From: Bacillota bacterium
Lineage (GTDB): Bacteria; Bacillota; Clostridia; Christensenellales; SZUA-584
NCBI GenBank assembly: GCA_023397655.1
Contig: JAEWTW010000017.1
Coordinates: 124,001-188,000, forward strand
DNA: 64,000 nt
Direction: 5' to 3'
Notes under the pieces: model-generated
Databases searched by the model: none
The model's input: only the letters and a program-made list of their open reading frames with translations
Told to the model about the DNA's origin: nothing
Program-made: the position numbers and the translations under genes
Shown here: positions 16,614 through 25,321 of the stretch, in pieces
How positions within the stretch are numbered: the stretch's first letter is position 1
Layout of the letters: each line of letters starts with the position of its first letter

Positions 16614-17398
16614 GACAAACCTCCGGTGTTTTTCGACATGATATCAATGGCGGCTTTTCTGCTCATAACCCTCGAAAGCATAAAACGCCCAACTTTATTG
16701 ATAAATCCGGGAATTATGATCGGACCTTTTCCAAGAGCATTCAAGGTTTGTTCAGCTACATCAGCGGCCTTCATCGTTCCGGGCGCTGGTTTGGCTTTCT
16801 CCGCTTGCTGGTAGCCGGGAGTCAAAATGGCACCGGCACAGCAGGCAATAACATCGATTCCGTGCGGCCTAAGTTCTTTCCAAAGGCCTTCAGCTAAAAT
16901 AGCGTTAAATGTTTTTGTAGCCGCATAGGCCGCAAGTTTGGGGCTGCCCTGACCTCCGGCAAGAGAAGACATCAGCACAATTCCTCCGCGTTTTTGCTGT
17001 ATCATCGAGGCAGATAATAGCTTTGTGAGCAGCAGCGGCGCTTTTACATTGACAGCCGTGGCAAGAGCCAAATGCTCTTCGCTCGTATTTTCGAATAATC
17101 CAATCGGAGCATAAGCGGCATTGTAAACTAGTAAGCCAATTGAAACCCTGAGAGCGCTGATCGACTTTTGCACATTTTCGGAATCTGCCATATCCGCTGT
17201 GATAGTAACAACATCAATTTGATATGCTTCTTTAAGCCGGGACGCCGACGCTTTCAACCGGTCCTCCTGACGTGCAATTAAAACCAGGTTCAAGCCCCGC
17301 TGTGCTATCGCCTCGGCAAAAGCAAAGCCTAATCCGTCAGAGCCTCCGGCGACCAACACATACTCCCCGTATTTTTCTTGGAATCTTGTTGATTTCAT
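16610..17398 (-). CDS. short-chain dehydrogenase (17-beta-HSD-like)
   Basis: This 262-residue SDR has a Rossmann motif AGGSDGLG (residues 17-24), the NNAG equivalent VYNAAYAP, the catalytic Ser region VLMSSLAGGQG and the catalytic YAATK. The overall pattern (ARQEDRLKASASRL) resembles the dehydrogenases filed with 17-beta-hydroxysteroid and long-chain 3-oxoacyl reductases. It is the first gene of a coupled pair with the ERG24-like reductase, to which it passes by a four-base overlap. Together they could carry out successive reductions of one lipid. The TetR stump nearby may be the remnant of their regulator. Confidence 0.88.
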   Translation of the reverse strand: MKSTRFQEKYGEYVLVAGGSDGLGFAFAEAIAQRGLNLVLIARQEDRLKASASRLKEAYQIDVVTITADMADSENVQKSISALRVSIGLLVYNAAYAPIGLFENTSEEHLALATAVNVKAPLLLTKLLSASMIQQKRGGIVLMSSLAGGQGSPKLAAYAATKTFNAILAEGLWKELRPHGIDVIACCAGAILTPGYQQAEKAKPAPGTMKAADVAEQTLNALGKGPIIIPGFINKVGRFMLSRVMSRKAAIDIMSKNTGGLS

Positions 17399-17677
17399 GA
17401 GACTACCTCACCATAAATAAATATATATAAAGAAATGCTTGGCCTACTTAATAGTGCGGTTCTTCTTTTTAAACTCTATTTTAAGCGTTTATGACATTTT
17501 TATCAACTGTAAGCGGATATCAAGCTTCAAATAATAACTATAACTAATAATGCATGGTGGAAAATATATTTCTATTGCAAATATTTCATACTCAGTATCA
17601 TCTAACTTCTCTATTCTAAAAAAAGATCAACTCCTCCTATTTGTTGTGATTTCGCTATTCAAATTAAGGAAATTATG

Positions 17678-17938
17678 TTAGCGCGATACAAGATGGTTAG
17701 TATACGGTTCCAGCAAAAACATAAGTTGCTCAGTAACTTCCTGAACATTACAGGGCAAAGAATTATTGATCCACCATTCCAATACTCCAATAAACCCAGA
17801 AGTCAATAATTGGGTGGTTACATCATTTGAAAATGCATTGTTTTCTGACTTTATACCGATAACCTCGGTTACTGTTTGCGCAATGATAGCATATAAGCGG
17901 CTGCGATAATGCAACTTGTAATTCGAATAGATGTACTG
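17678..17938 (-). pseudogene. TetR-family regulator, C-terminal remnant only
   Basis: About 85 codons remain after an in-frame TGA, beginning IQYIYSNYKLHYRSRLYAII. They include TSGFIGVLEWWINNSLP, which fits the ligand-binding half of TetR regulators of the TetR_C_8 type. The DNA-binding helix-turn-helix is absent: only 60 bases separate the remnant from the end of rlmD. There is no ATG, only a TTG at 17914 without a clear binding site. This is probably a decayed regulator of the adjacent SDR/ERG24-like pair. The 279 bases between it and the SDR gene are A/T-rich and hold nothing I can recognise. Confidence 0.65.
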
Positions 17939-17998
17939 AATTCAATGTTGTCTTTTTATATCCTTAAGGGTTCAGAACTTAAACTATTGCTAATGTGC

Positions 17999-19363
17999 TT
18001 AAACCCCTTTTTTAACGCTTGACGTACGTTCAATCAAGCAGCAACATTCTGTGTGGGTCGTGTGAGGAAACATATCCACACCGCTGACCTGCCGTACCTC
18101 GTACCCCTGTTCCTTCAGCAGCGCCGCGTCACGCGCAAGCGTAGCCGGGTTGCAGGACACATATACGATACGCTTTGGTGAAGCCGCCGCTATGCCTTCA
18201 AGCAGCGCCACGTCGCAGCCCTTGCGGGGCGGGTCAATTATCACGATGTCAGGCGTTCCTGTAGCGTTCACAGCTGCTTTGAGCTGCTCCCCCGCATCAC
18301 CCGCGAGAAACTGCGCATTCTCAATACTGTTCAGCCGCGCATTCTCCTCCGCGTTCTGCACGGCGCTGGGTTCGTACTCAATGCCCAGCACACGCTTGGC
18401 AAGTCGTGCGGCCAGCAACGATATCGTACCGATGCCGCAAAATAGATCGAAGACGGTGTCATGCTTGCTGATGTTCGCATATTCCAGTGCGATGTCGTAT
18501 AGCTTCTGCGACTGCGCATGGTTCACCTGCAAGAAGCTCTGCAGCGCAGCACGGAACTTGAGGCCGCTGTATTCCTCGGCAATGTAGGCGTCACCGTATA
18601 TCACGCGGGTGTCGCGCCCCAGTATGGCGTTACCTTTATCACGGTTTGTGTTGACCGCAATACTCTTTAGGTTCGGTATGCTTTTAATTTCCTCAATCAG
18701 CGGACTCTCGTCGATTTTATTACGCACGACCACACCCGCCATCACGCCGCCGCCCGAGCTCTGTCTTGCCACGACATGGCGCAGAACGCCCTTGCCTGTC
18801 TGCTCGCTGTAAGGCGGGATATCGTTATCGTTGGCCCAGCGCATCACCGCTTTTTTGACGGCGTTGATTTCCGGTTTCTGTATAGGGCAGTCTGCCGCAA
18901 CCAGCTCGTGGCTGCGCGGCGCGAAGAAGCCCGCCTGTGCTTGCCCCGTTTGCCCAGCGACGGGAAACGATGCCTTATTGCGGTAGTCTCGCGTATTGGC
19001 GCACGGCTCAATAGATTGTGCGTCTATGTCGATGCCGCCAATGCGTTTGAAACACTGCTGCACATAACGGCTCTTGTAAGCGAGCTGGGCGTCGTAGGAC
19101 AGGTGCTGCAGTGTACAACCGCCGCACTGTTCAAACACCGGGCAGAACGGCGTGACCCTCTCCGTGGAAGGGCGGGACAGGTTCATCATGCGCCCCACTG
19201 CATAGCTCTTCGTCAGCTTGATGATTTTAACCGACACCGTCTCTCCCGGCAGCGCGCGCGGCACAAACACAGCCATGCCCTCGTATCGGCCGATGCCTGC
19301 CCCTTCCACCGTCAAGTCGTCTATCGTGATTTCCACCACATCATTTTTCTTTAACGTATCCAT
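17999..19363 (-). CDS. rlmD: 23S rRNA (uracil-5-)-methyltransferase RlmD-like
   Basis: This is a 454-residue RumA/RlmD-type enzyme that methylates a uridine of 23S rRNA with SAM. A TRAM domain occupies residues 5-58. The iron-sulfur cysteines are in CPVFEQCGGC (residues 74-83) and a later DCPIQKP. The SAM-binding region reads DLFCGIGTISLLAA, then IDPPRKGCD, and the catalytic Cys is in VSCNPATLARD. The start at 19363 is chosen because homology begins there. It has no Shine-Dalgarno, but TATAAT ends nine bases before the ATG, so the message may be nearly leaderless. The exact target (U1939, U747 or both) is not decidable by eye. Confidence 0.93.
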   Translation of the reverse strand: MDTLKKNDVVEITIDDLTVEGAGIGRYEGMAVFVPRALPGETVSVKIIKLTKSYAVGRMMNLSRPSTERVTPFCPVFEQCGGCTLQHLSYDAQLAYKSRYVQQCFKRIGGIDIDAQSIEPCANTRDYRNKASFPVAGQTGQAQAGFFAPRSHELVAADCPIQKPEINAVKKAVMRWANDNDIPPYSEQTGKGVLRHVVARQSSGGGVMAGVVVRNKIDESPLIEEIKSIPNLKSIAVNTNRDKGNAILGRDTRVIYGDAYIAEEYSGLKFRAALQSFLQVNHAQSQKLYDIALEYANISKHDTVFDLFCGIGTISLLAARLAKRVLGIEYEPSAVQNAEENARLNSIENAQFLAGDAGEQLKAAVNATGTPDIVIIDPPRKGCDVALLEGIAAASPKRIVYVSCNPATLARDAALLKEQGYEVRQVSGVDMFPHTTHTECCCLIERTSSVKKGV

Positions 19364-19406
19364 AGTGGCTAAATTATATCTTTTTTTAAGGATCCCAACA
19401 ACATAA
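19364..19406 (-). promoter_or_regulatory. candidate rlmD promoter giving a very short leader
   Basis: On the minus strand TTGTTG, 17 bases and TATAAT stand directly before the gene; the -10 ends nine bases before the ATG. Transcription would start about three bases before the start codon. Confidence 0.5.
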
Positions 19407-19425
19407 TTTACAAAGTAAAGCAAAG

Positions 19426-19449
19426 CCGGTTAACAAAACGTTCAACCGG
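19426..19449 (-). terminator. hairpin after the EFR1-type gene
   Basis: CCGGTT-12-AACCGG forms a stem; on the minus strand it is followed by CTTTGCTTTACTTTG, a weak T-rich tail. It separates the 19480 gene from the rlmD promoter. Confidence 0.45.
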
Positions 19450-19479
19450 ATTTACTTCAAATATTGATTTATCGTTTGC

Positions 19480-20271
19480 TTATTTTTGAGCTGCAATATC
19501 AGCTGGTGTTGCATAAGGATGCGAATACCGTTCGCCTTCCTCAGTAAAGCCTTTAATCTGTACAGCCTGAACCGGACAATAGTTTATACAGGCGGCACAG
19601 TTGTAGCATTTTTGAGATTTGTCCCACACGGTACTCCCGTTAACCTTGATTCTGTTTGACGGGCAAACCATAGCGCATGTCCCGCAGCCAGAGCATTTTT
19701 CATTTGCATGCAATCCGCTGTTGCTGACGTATGCCATGCCAGAGGCCAGTCTCATAAATATCTTGGGAACTTTTCTGTCTGCCGTCACATCCTTTACTCT
19801 GTGATTTTGCCGGCTGTTAATGACCGTACTTATTGTTTCGAGTTCAGCTAATGCGTCATTCTCAATTTGCTTTATCTCTTCCTCTGTTGGGGCAATATAT
19901 TTAAATCGACCGGAATTGTTGCACATTTTTAGATTGAAAGAAGCGTCGAGTTTTTTGTTCTTCTTGCGCAATAGCTTCTCGATTGTTTCAAACGCGCCGT
20001 GAGATGTCCCCTTTCTGGTGGCCACTGCAAATATATACTTGGCATGTGTCATGTCGATACTCTCGATTATCTCCAGAAGAGGCAATGGTGCCGACATCAT
20101 ATAAATCGGAAATACAAAGCCAATCATCTCTTCTTCAATGACGCTAGGACCGTTATTGATTGATTTAATCATCGGCTCAATGACACATTCCGGTATTCTT
20201 TTTTGCAGTTCTTTTGCTGCAAATAAAGAATTACCTGTTCCTGTAAAATAGAAAATTCTAGATTTACTCAT
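19480..20271 (-). CDS. EFR1-type flavodoxin/ferredoxin fusion protein
   Basis: The 263-residue protein joins a flavodoxin-like domain to a two-cluster ferredoxin. The N-terminal FYFTGTGNSLFAAKEL is the FMN phosphate loop, and FVFPIYMMSAPLPL and VATRKGTSHGAFE complete the flavin site. The C-terminus has two 4Fe-4S motifs, CSGCGTCAMVCP and CYNCAACINYCP. Such proteins carry electrons in anaerobes; partners are usually unknown. It is a single gene, with GGAG just before the ATG and a hairpin after it. Confidence 0.9.
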   Translation of the reverse strand: MSKSRIFYFTGTGNSLFAAKELQKRIPECVIEPMIKSINNGPSVIEEEMIGFVFPIYMMSAPLPLLEIIESIDMTHAKYIFAVATRKGTSHGAFETIEKLLRKKNKKLDASFNLKMCNNSGRFKYIAPTEEEIKQIENDALAELETISTVINSRQNHRVKDVTADRKVPKIFMRLASGMAYVSNSGLHANEKCSGCGTCAMVCPSNRIKVNGSTVWDKSQKCYNCAACINYCPVQAVQIKGFTEEGERYSHPYATPADIAAQK

Positions 20272-20391
20272 TTTGCTCCATTAGAATTAGAAAAATTTAC
20301 TTGCTATTATTCTATACTATGGAACTTGTAAGTGTCAAATTGACAAGAGTAATAAACCAAAACCCACTAGCTATCATGAATAAGTTAATGC

Positions 20392-21399
20392 TTAAACAAT
20401 ATACGCAATCTGCGCTTCGGGCAGCCAGTACGCAATGCGTTCCCTCAGAAACTCCGAGACTTCAGCCTTTGTGGGCTGGGTATAGCCGTACCGTGCACGG
20501 CCGCAGAACGCCATATTGTCCTTGTTGTAGAGGGGTACTGCACCGGGAAATGCCTGTTCGTTGATCTGCTTGGTGACGGTGCCATAAGTCATGAATATGA
20601 TCTCCAAAGGTATGCCGCGCAGTATTTCGGGGTTGATGCGCTGTGCCATGCGTTGCAGCAGCCCGTCATACAGTGCCTCATAGTCTTCCATCAGTATGAT
20701 GGGCGCAATCAATATGCCCACATCGTATCCGGCACGGTGGAGCTTGTTGAGAGCGTCGATGCGCTCATCCAGCCGCGACGTGCCGAACTCCACGCGACGG
20801 GTGATCTCGTCCGGATTCAGGCTCATGCGTATCGTGACGTTGTGACCGTGTTTCAGAGGCAGCAGCCCGTCCACCATATCGAACTTAGTTGGCAGCGTCA
20901 ATCGAGCATTGTGTACATCCGCAAACTGCTCAATGGTCCATTCCAGACTGCCGCTCACCGAATTCTCCAGCACGAGGTCAGAGTTGCTGCCGATTTCAAA
21001 CACGCTACCCGGATACTTTTCTACCGCTTTTTTAAGCTTCTCCATCATCTGAACCCGGTTAACGAACACACGCAGATAAGCGCTCTTATAATACGTGCAG
21101 ACAAGATAGCAATATAGGCACATCGCACTGCAGCCGGACGACGTATACGGCACCAGAAAATCCGAAGTCTTATTGTTACGCTGATGCGTCAGGGATTTGC
21201 GTATACCCAGCACCAGATAGCGCTTGAGCTTTGGAAAGTCAGCGTCGGGTCTCTCCCGCAGCTCGGGAATCTTGTTGTGGTCGTCTATGGGTATAATCTC
21301 AAGTCCTTGAGCACGATACTTCTCTGTGAGTATCCGCCCTAATGAATAGCTTTCACAGCCATTTTCCACATATACGCGCGATGGCACAAACTCTGGCAT
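20392..21399 (-). CDS. splB: spore photoproduct lyase homologue (radical SAM), SplB-like
   Basis: The 335-residue protein resembles spore photoproduct lyase, the radical-SAM enzyme that reverses the 5-thyminyl-5,6-dihydrothymine lesion in germinating spores. The cluster motif CSAMCLYC occupies residues 90-97, followed by YLRVFVN and, later, GYDVGILIAPIILMEDYEALY and the C-terminal RARYGY. The Cys that donates the hydrogen atom in B. subtilis (Cys141, in ACTSD) is Ser138 here (GSNSD). The fold is therefore kept, but the repair chemistry may differ, or this may be a related subgroup. The gene supports a spore-forming host. The ribosome binding site is weak. Confidence 0.85.
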   Translation of the reverse strand: MPEFVPSRVYVENGCESYSLGRILTEKYRAQGLEIIPIDDHNKIPELRERPDADFPKLKRYLVLGIRKSLTHQRNNKTSDFLVPYTSSGCSAMCLYCYLVCTYYKSAYLRVFVNRVQMMEKLKKAVEKYPGSVFEIGSNSDLVLENSVSGSLEWTIEQFADVHNARLTLPTKFDMVDGLLPLKHGHNVTIRMSLNPDEITRRVEFGTSRLDERIDALNKLHRAGYDVGILIAPIILMEDYEALYDGLLQRMAQRINPEILRGIPLEIIFMTYGTVTKQINEQAFPGAVPLYNKDNMAFCGRARYGYTQPTKAEVSEFLRERIAYWLPEAQIAYIV

Positions 21400-21464
21400 C
21401 TTGATTTACCGCCTGTATCGTTTTTTTATATGTTGTGTCAGAAAGCTTCAGATAATTATAAAGG

Positions 21465-21495
21465 ATAAAAAAAATCCCTCCGTGTCTGGAGGGAT
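21465..21495 (-). terminator. terminator of the BMP/ABC importer operon
   Basis: On the minus strand ATCCCTCC-AGACAC-GGAGGGAT is followed by a run of eight T. It lies 15 bases after the last permease gene. Confidence 0.9.
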
Positions 21496-21509
21496 CTCTC
21501 TCATTTGGT

Positions 21510-22481
21510 TCATCTTGCGCCGTGGTCGTAAGGAATGCCTTCGGCCTTGGGTGCCTGCGACCGCTTCGAGCTGAATATCAGCACGATGAGCGTCGCGATA
21601 TACGGTATCATCTTGTATATGTAACCTGTAATTCCCAGAGACATCAGGAAGGGTATGGCGGAATACGCGGATGCAACGGTCTTCATCAGGCCAAAGAACA
21701 GTGCCGCGCCTGCTATCCGTACGGGTTTCCACTGGCCGAATATCAACACAGCCAACGCAAGGAAGCCATAGCCGGATACTGTCGCATTGAAATTTGTGGA
21801 TGTGGTCACGACGAATATCAGGCCGCCCAGTCCCGCCAGTGCGCCGGAAATCATAACACCTGCGTATCTCATCTTATACACGCTCACGCCCACCGCATCA
21901 GCTGCCTGCGGATGCTCGCCGCACGCGCGTAGGCGCAGACCAAACTTGGTTTTATACAGCAGCACGGCGGCAGCAACCAGTATCAGCACGCCGAGATAAG
22001 TTGTAATATAGGTATTCTGGAAAAACAAATTGCCCAGTACAGGGATATCCCCCGCAAGCGGCACCTTATCGATACGGAAGGTGTTGACGAATTCGATCTG
22101 CTGAACATGTGATTCCTGAATCATTCGGGCCATGAAGATGGCCAGCGCCGGCGCGAGCATGTTAAGCGCCGTACCGCTGATCGTCTGATCGGCCTTCATG
22201 TTGATGGAAGCATAAGCATGAAGCAGCGAAAAAACAATGCCTGCTGCCATTGCTATCAATATCGCCAGCAGAAGCAGCAGCTGTCCGGACATCGTATCCT
22301 GCATCAGATTGATAAACAGTATGCTGGCAAAACCGCCGATAACCATGATGCCTTCCAAAGCAATGTTGACTACGCCGCTGCGCTCTGAGTACATGCCGCC
22401 CAGCGCCACCACCATCAGCGGTATGGTGAAGAACATGGTCTGCTGAACGATAAAGTAGATGAGGTTGACAACATCATTCAT
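21510..22481 (-). CDS. nucleoside-type ABC transporter permease 2
   Basis: The 323-residue permease belongs to the BPD_transp_2 family (PF02653), the NupC/YufQ/BmpC type, with about nine membrane segments. The family loop between helices reads RACGEHPQAADAVGVSVYKMRY (around residue 200), which contains the EHP contact segment for the ATPase. The N-terminal stretch GGMYSERSGVVNIALEGIM is typical of this subtype. The gene starts four bases inside the previous permease (ATGA) and is the last gene of the importer operon, followed by a strong terminator. Confidence 0.93.
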   Translation of the reverse strand: MNDVVNLIYFIVQQTMFFTIPLMVVALGGMYSERSGVVNIALEGIMVIGGFASILFINLMQDTMSGQLLLLLAILIAMAAGIVFSLLHAYASINMKADQTISGTALNMLAPALAIFMARMIQESHVQQIEFVNTFRIDKVPLAGDIPVLGNLFFQNTYITTYLGVLILVAAAVLLYKTKFGLRLRACGEHPQAADAVGVSVYKMRYAGVMISGALAGLGGLIFVVTTSTNFNATVSGYGFLALAVLIFGQWKPVRIAGAALFFGLMKTVASAYSAIPFLMSLGITGYIYKMIPYIATLIVLIFSSKRSQAPKAEGIPYDHGAR

Positions 22482-23623
22482 GTTCTGTCGCCTCCTTTTT
22501 TCAGCTGAATACGCTTCAGCACATTTCTAAGTATGAGCGCAAACGCCGCAAAATAGATGATAACGGCTGTTATAATATCGATGATCTCCGGCACAAACCC
22601 GGATAACTGCATATACGAACCGCCGACGGTGATATATGCGATGAAGAGTCCGGCAAAGAGCGTACCGATGGGGTGAGACATTCCGAGCAGTGCGACCGAT
22701 ATACCAGTGAAGCCTTCCACCGCCAGCACGTCCTCCACCGCAATATATTTACCGCTGCCCGCCAGATAAAGCAACCCGCCGCCCACGCCCGCCATCGCGC
22801 CCGATATCACCATGGAAAGCACGATAGCCTTCTTCTCATTGATACCCGCATACCGGCTCGCGTGGCGGTTGAAGCCGCACGCCTTGAGTTCATATCCAAA
22901 CGTCGTTTTGTTGAGCAATATATACAGCAGAACGGCAAAGAGTATGGCGATCAGTATTCCGCCGTTGATACTCGAACCGGGAAACAGCTTGTCCAGCCCC
23001 AGCTTTGGGATATTGGCATTGGCTGCCACGCCCATCGAACGGTTGGTATAGGTGTCGTAAACTGTGGATTTGACCAACATGTTGACCAGATACATGCCGA
23101 TGTAATTGGTCATAATGCAGGAAATAACCACGTTGACATTACGATAAGCCTGCAGTACACCCGGAATAACAGCCCACAGAGCACCCAGCACCATCGCGGC
23201 CAGCAAAGCCACCACCCACTGGAAAGGGCCCAGCGCCGTACCGTTCACGCCCACAAACACAGCGCCGAAAGCGCCCATGATGAATTGTCCAGAAGCGCCG
23301 ATGTTAAACAGGCTGGTGCGGAACGCAAACGCCACGGAAAGCCCTGTCATAATGATCGGGGTTGCAAAGTAGAACACATTACCAAGATCCTTGCTGCTTT
23401 GCAGGCTGCCGCCCATGATCCAGCCAAGCCCCTCAAAAGCCTTGGCAGGGTTGCTGATAACCAACACGATCAATCCGACAAGCAACCCGATTATGATCGC
23501 GCCGACCGATGAAATTGGACCGGCTGAGTTGGTTATGCCCCCCAGCAGCCGTCCGGACAGCCTTTTATGCCATGGTCCAATATTCCCATTTTCAGGAGCC
23601 TTCTTTTCTGAATTCTTGTTCAA
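22478..23623 (-). CDS. nucleoside-type ABC transporter permease 1
   Basis: The 381-residue membrane permease is of the NupB/YufP/BmpB type and is paired with the shorter permease downstream. About ten membrane segments are visible. FNIGASGQFIMGAFGA (around residue 107) and ELKACGFNRHASRYAGINEKKAI (around residue 243) are the family's conserved periplasmic and ATPase-contact regions. A 40-residue charged N-terminal extension precedes the first helix. It overlaps the ATPase gene by four bases and the next permease by four, so the three are coupled. Confidence 0.93.
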   Translation of the reverse strand: MNKNSEKKAPENGNIGPWHKRLSGRLLGGITNSAGPISSVGAIIIGLLVGLIVLVISNPAKAFEGLGWIMGGSLQSSKDLGNVFYFATPIIMTGLSVAFAFRTSLFNIGASGQFIMGAFGAVFVGVNGTALGPFQWVVALLAAMVLGALWAVIPGVLQAYRNVNVVISCIMTNYIGMYLVNMLVKSTVYDTYTNRSMGVAANANIPKLGLDKLFPGSSINGGILIAILFAVLLYILLNKTTFGYELKACGFNRHASRYAGINEKKAIVLSMVISGAMAGVGGGLLYLAGSGKYIAVEDVLAVEGFTGISVALLGMSHPIGTLFAGLFIAYITVGGSYMQLSGFVPEIIDIITAVIIYFAAFALILRNVLKRIQLKKGGDRT

Positions 23624-25146
23624 CCTGCACTCCCCCTTTTCGCACCCGCCATGTACAGGCCAAGCTCGTTTTCCGTCACCTCGGAAGGTTTTACATTAGC
23701 AACGATCTCGCCTTCAAACATGACCAATATTCTGTCCGCCAGCTGCATGACCTCTGAAAGCTCAAAAGAAACCACAAGCACAGCTTTGCCGTTGTCACGC
23801 GCATTCACAATTTGTTTGTGCATATATTCGATAGCGCCAACGTCCAGACCGCGGGTGGGCTGAACAGCGAGAAGCAGGTCAGGGTTACGGCTGATTTCAC
23901 GCGCTACAATCGCTTTTTGCTGGTTTCCGCCTGACATGCTGCGCGCTTTTGTCCTGGGCCCTTCGCTGCTGCGGATATCAAATTTTTTGATCAGTTCTTT
24001 TGAATATCTCTGAATCTCATCTTTTTTCAGAAACCCAGCTTTTTGAAAACGCGGTTCAAAATACTGCAGCAGCACCATATTCTCACCCAGCGTGTAATCA
24101 AGCACCAGTCCGTATTTGTGTCGGTCCTCCGGAATGTGCGACAAACCATGCGTGCTACGGTATCGTATGGACTTCTTGGTTATCACTTCACCCTTGAGTT
24201 TTATCGTGCCGCTGTTTGAAGAAATCAGTCCGGAGAGCGCATACATCAGCTCCGATTGCCCGTTGCCGTCAACACCCGCAATGCACACGATTTCGCCTTC
24301 GTGGACCTTCAGGCTCAGGTCATGCACTTTGTTCTTCTTGGAACCCTCGCTTTTCACCGTCAGATTCTCCACCTCCAAGACAGGCTTTCCAGTCTGTATG
24401 GCCTGCTTATCCAATTGGAGTATCACCTTTCTGCCCACCATCATCTCGGACATCTGCTCGACCGTAACATCCGCTACGTTCACTGTGCCCACGCCTTTTC
24501 CCAGCCGAAGCACCGTGCATCTGTCCGCTACTCTTTTTATCTCCTCCAGCTTGTGAGTAATAAAAATGATGGACTTTCCCTCTTGCGCCAGGTTCTTCAT
24601 AATTACCATCAGTTCGTCTATTTCTTGTGGTATCAATACAGCAGTGGGCTCGTCAAAGATAAGAATTTCATTATCTCGATAGAGCATCTTAAGTATTTCC
24701 ACCCTCTGCTGCATGCCAACCGTAATATCTGATATCAGTGCATCAGGGTCTACACTAAGGCCATACTGCTCTGACAGCACCATTACCTTTTCGCGCGCTT
24801 TGTCATTTTTTAAAAAACCCGCTTTCGTTGATTCCACACCCAATATAATGTTTTGAAGGACGGTGAAGTTGTGCACTAGCATGAAATGTTGATGAACCAT
24901 ACCAATGCCCAGTTCATTGGCTCTTTTGGGTCCCGAAATCGAAACCTCCTCGCCGCGAAGACTGATGGTGCCGCTTTCAGGCTTATACATGCCAAACAGC
25001 ACGCTCATCAGCGTGCTTTTACCCGCTCCGTTTTCACCGAGAAGCGCGTGAATTTCACCCTTTTTTACCTGCAATGTGATGTCGTCATTTGCCCGGATAC
25101 CCGGAAACTCCTTAACGATGTGGTTCATTTCTATGATATAGTCCAA
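23620..25146 (-). CDS. double-ATPase subunit of a BMP-type nucleoside ABC importer
   Basis: The 508-residue protein has two ABC domains in tandem, as in NupA/YufO and the sugar-type RbsA family. Domain 1 has Walker A GENGAGKST (around residues 37-45), the signature VGMQQR and Walker B ILIFDEPTA. Domain 2 has a Walker A-like VDGNGQSE, the signature MSGGNQQK and a B-site LLLAVQPTRGLD. The degenerate sites of domain 2 are normal for this family. The start is TTG at 25146, with GAGGTG seven bases upstream. It is separated by 176 bases and a hairpin from the binding-protein gene. Confidence 0.93.
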   Translation of the reverse strand: MDYIIEMNHIVKEFPGIRANDDITLQVKKGEIHALLGENGAGKSTLMSVLFGMYKPESGTISLRGEEVSISGPKRANELGIGMVHQHFMLVHNFTVLQNIILGVESTKAGFLKNDKAREKVMVLSEQYGLSVDPDALISDITVGMQQRVEILKMLYRDNEILIFDEPTAVLIPQEIDELMVIMKNLAQEGKSIIFITHKLEEIKRVADRCTVLRLGKGVGTVNVADVTVEQMSEMMVGRKVILQLDKQAIQTGKPVLEVENLTVKSEGSKKNKVHDLSLKVHEGEIVCIAGVDGNGQSELMYALSGLISSNSGTIKLKGEVITKKSIRYRSTHGLSHIPEDRHKYGLVLDYTLGENMVLLQYFEPRFQKAGFLKKDEIQRYSKELIKKFDIRSSEGPRTKARSMSGGNQQKAIVAREISRNPDLLLAVQPTRGLDVGAIEYMHKQIVNARDNGKAVLVVSFELSEVMQLADRILVMFEGEIVANVKPSEVTENELGLYMAGAKRGSAG

Positions 25147-25277
25147 GGCTTTTCACCTCTTCTTAATATTTCAGGTCAATAATATAAAAATATGAATGAG
25201 GTAATTACAAAACTTTACCTAATATGATAGTAGTATAACTGTTCATTAAAATAACAATTCGCACGAATAAATAGACA

Positions 25278-25303
25278 GTGGGAAGGCCAATAGGCCTTCC
25301 CAC
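25278..25303 (-). promoter_or_regulatory. intercistronic stem-loop between binding-protein and ATPase genes
   Basis: GTGGGAAGGCC and GGCCTTCCCAC form a perfect 11-base stem with a four-base AATA loop, 19 bases after the binding-protein gene. It has no T run, so it is probably an RNA-stabilising or attenuating element that keeps the binding protein more abundant than the membrane parts. Confidence 0.6.
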
Positions 25304-25321
25304 AATCTAACCAAACTTTAG

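Noticed and set aside
25278..25303. Terminator of the binding-protein gene
   Set aside because: No T run follows the stem, and the ATPase and permease genes downstream have no clear promoter of their own.
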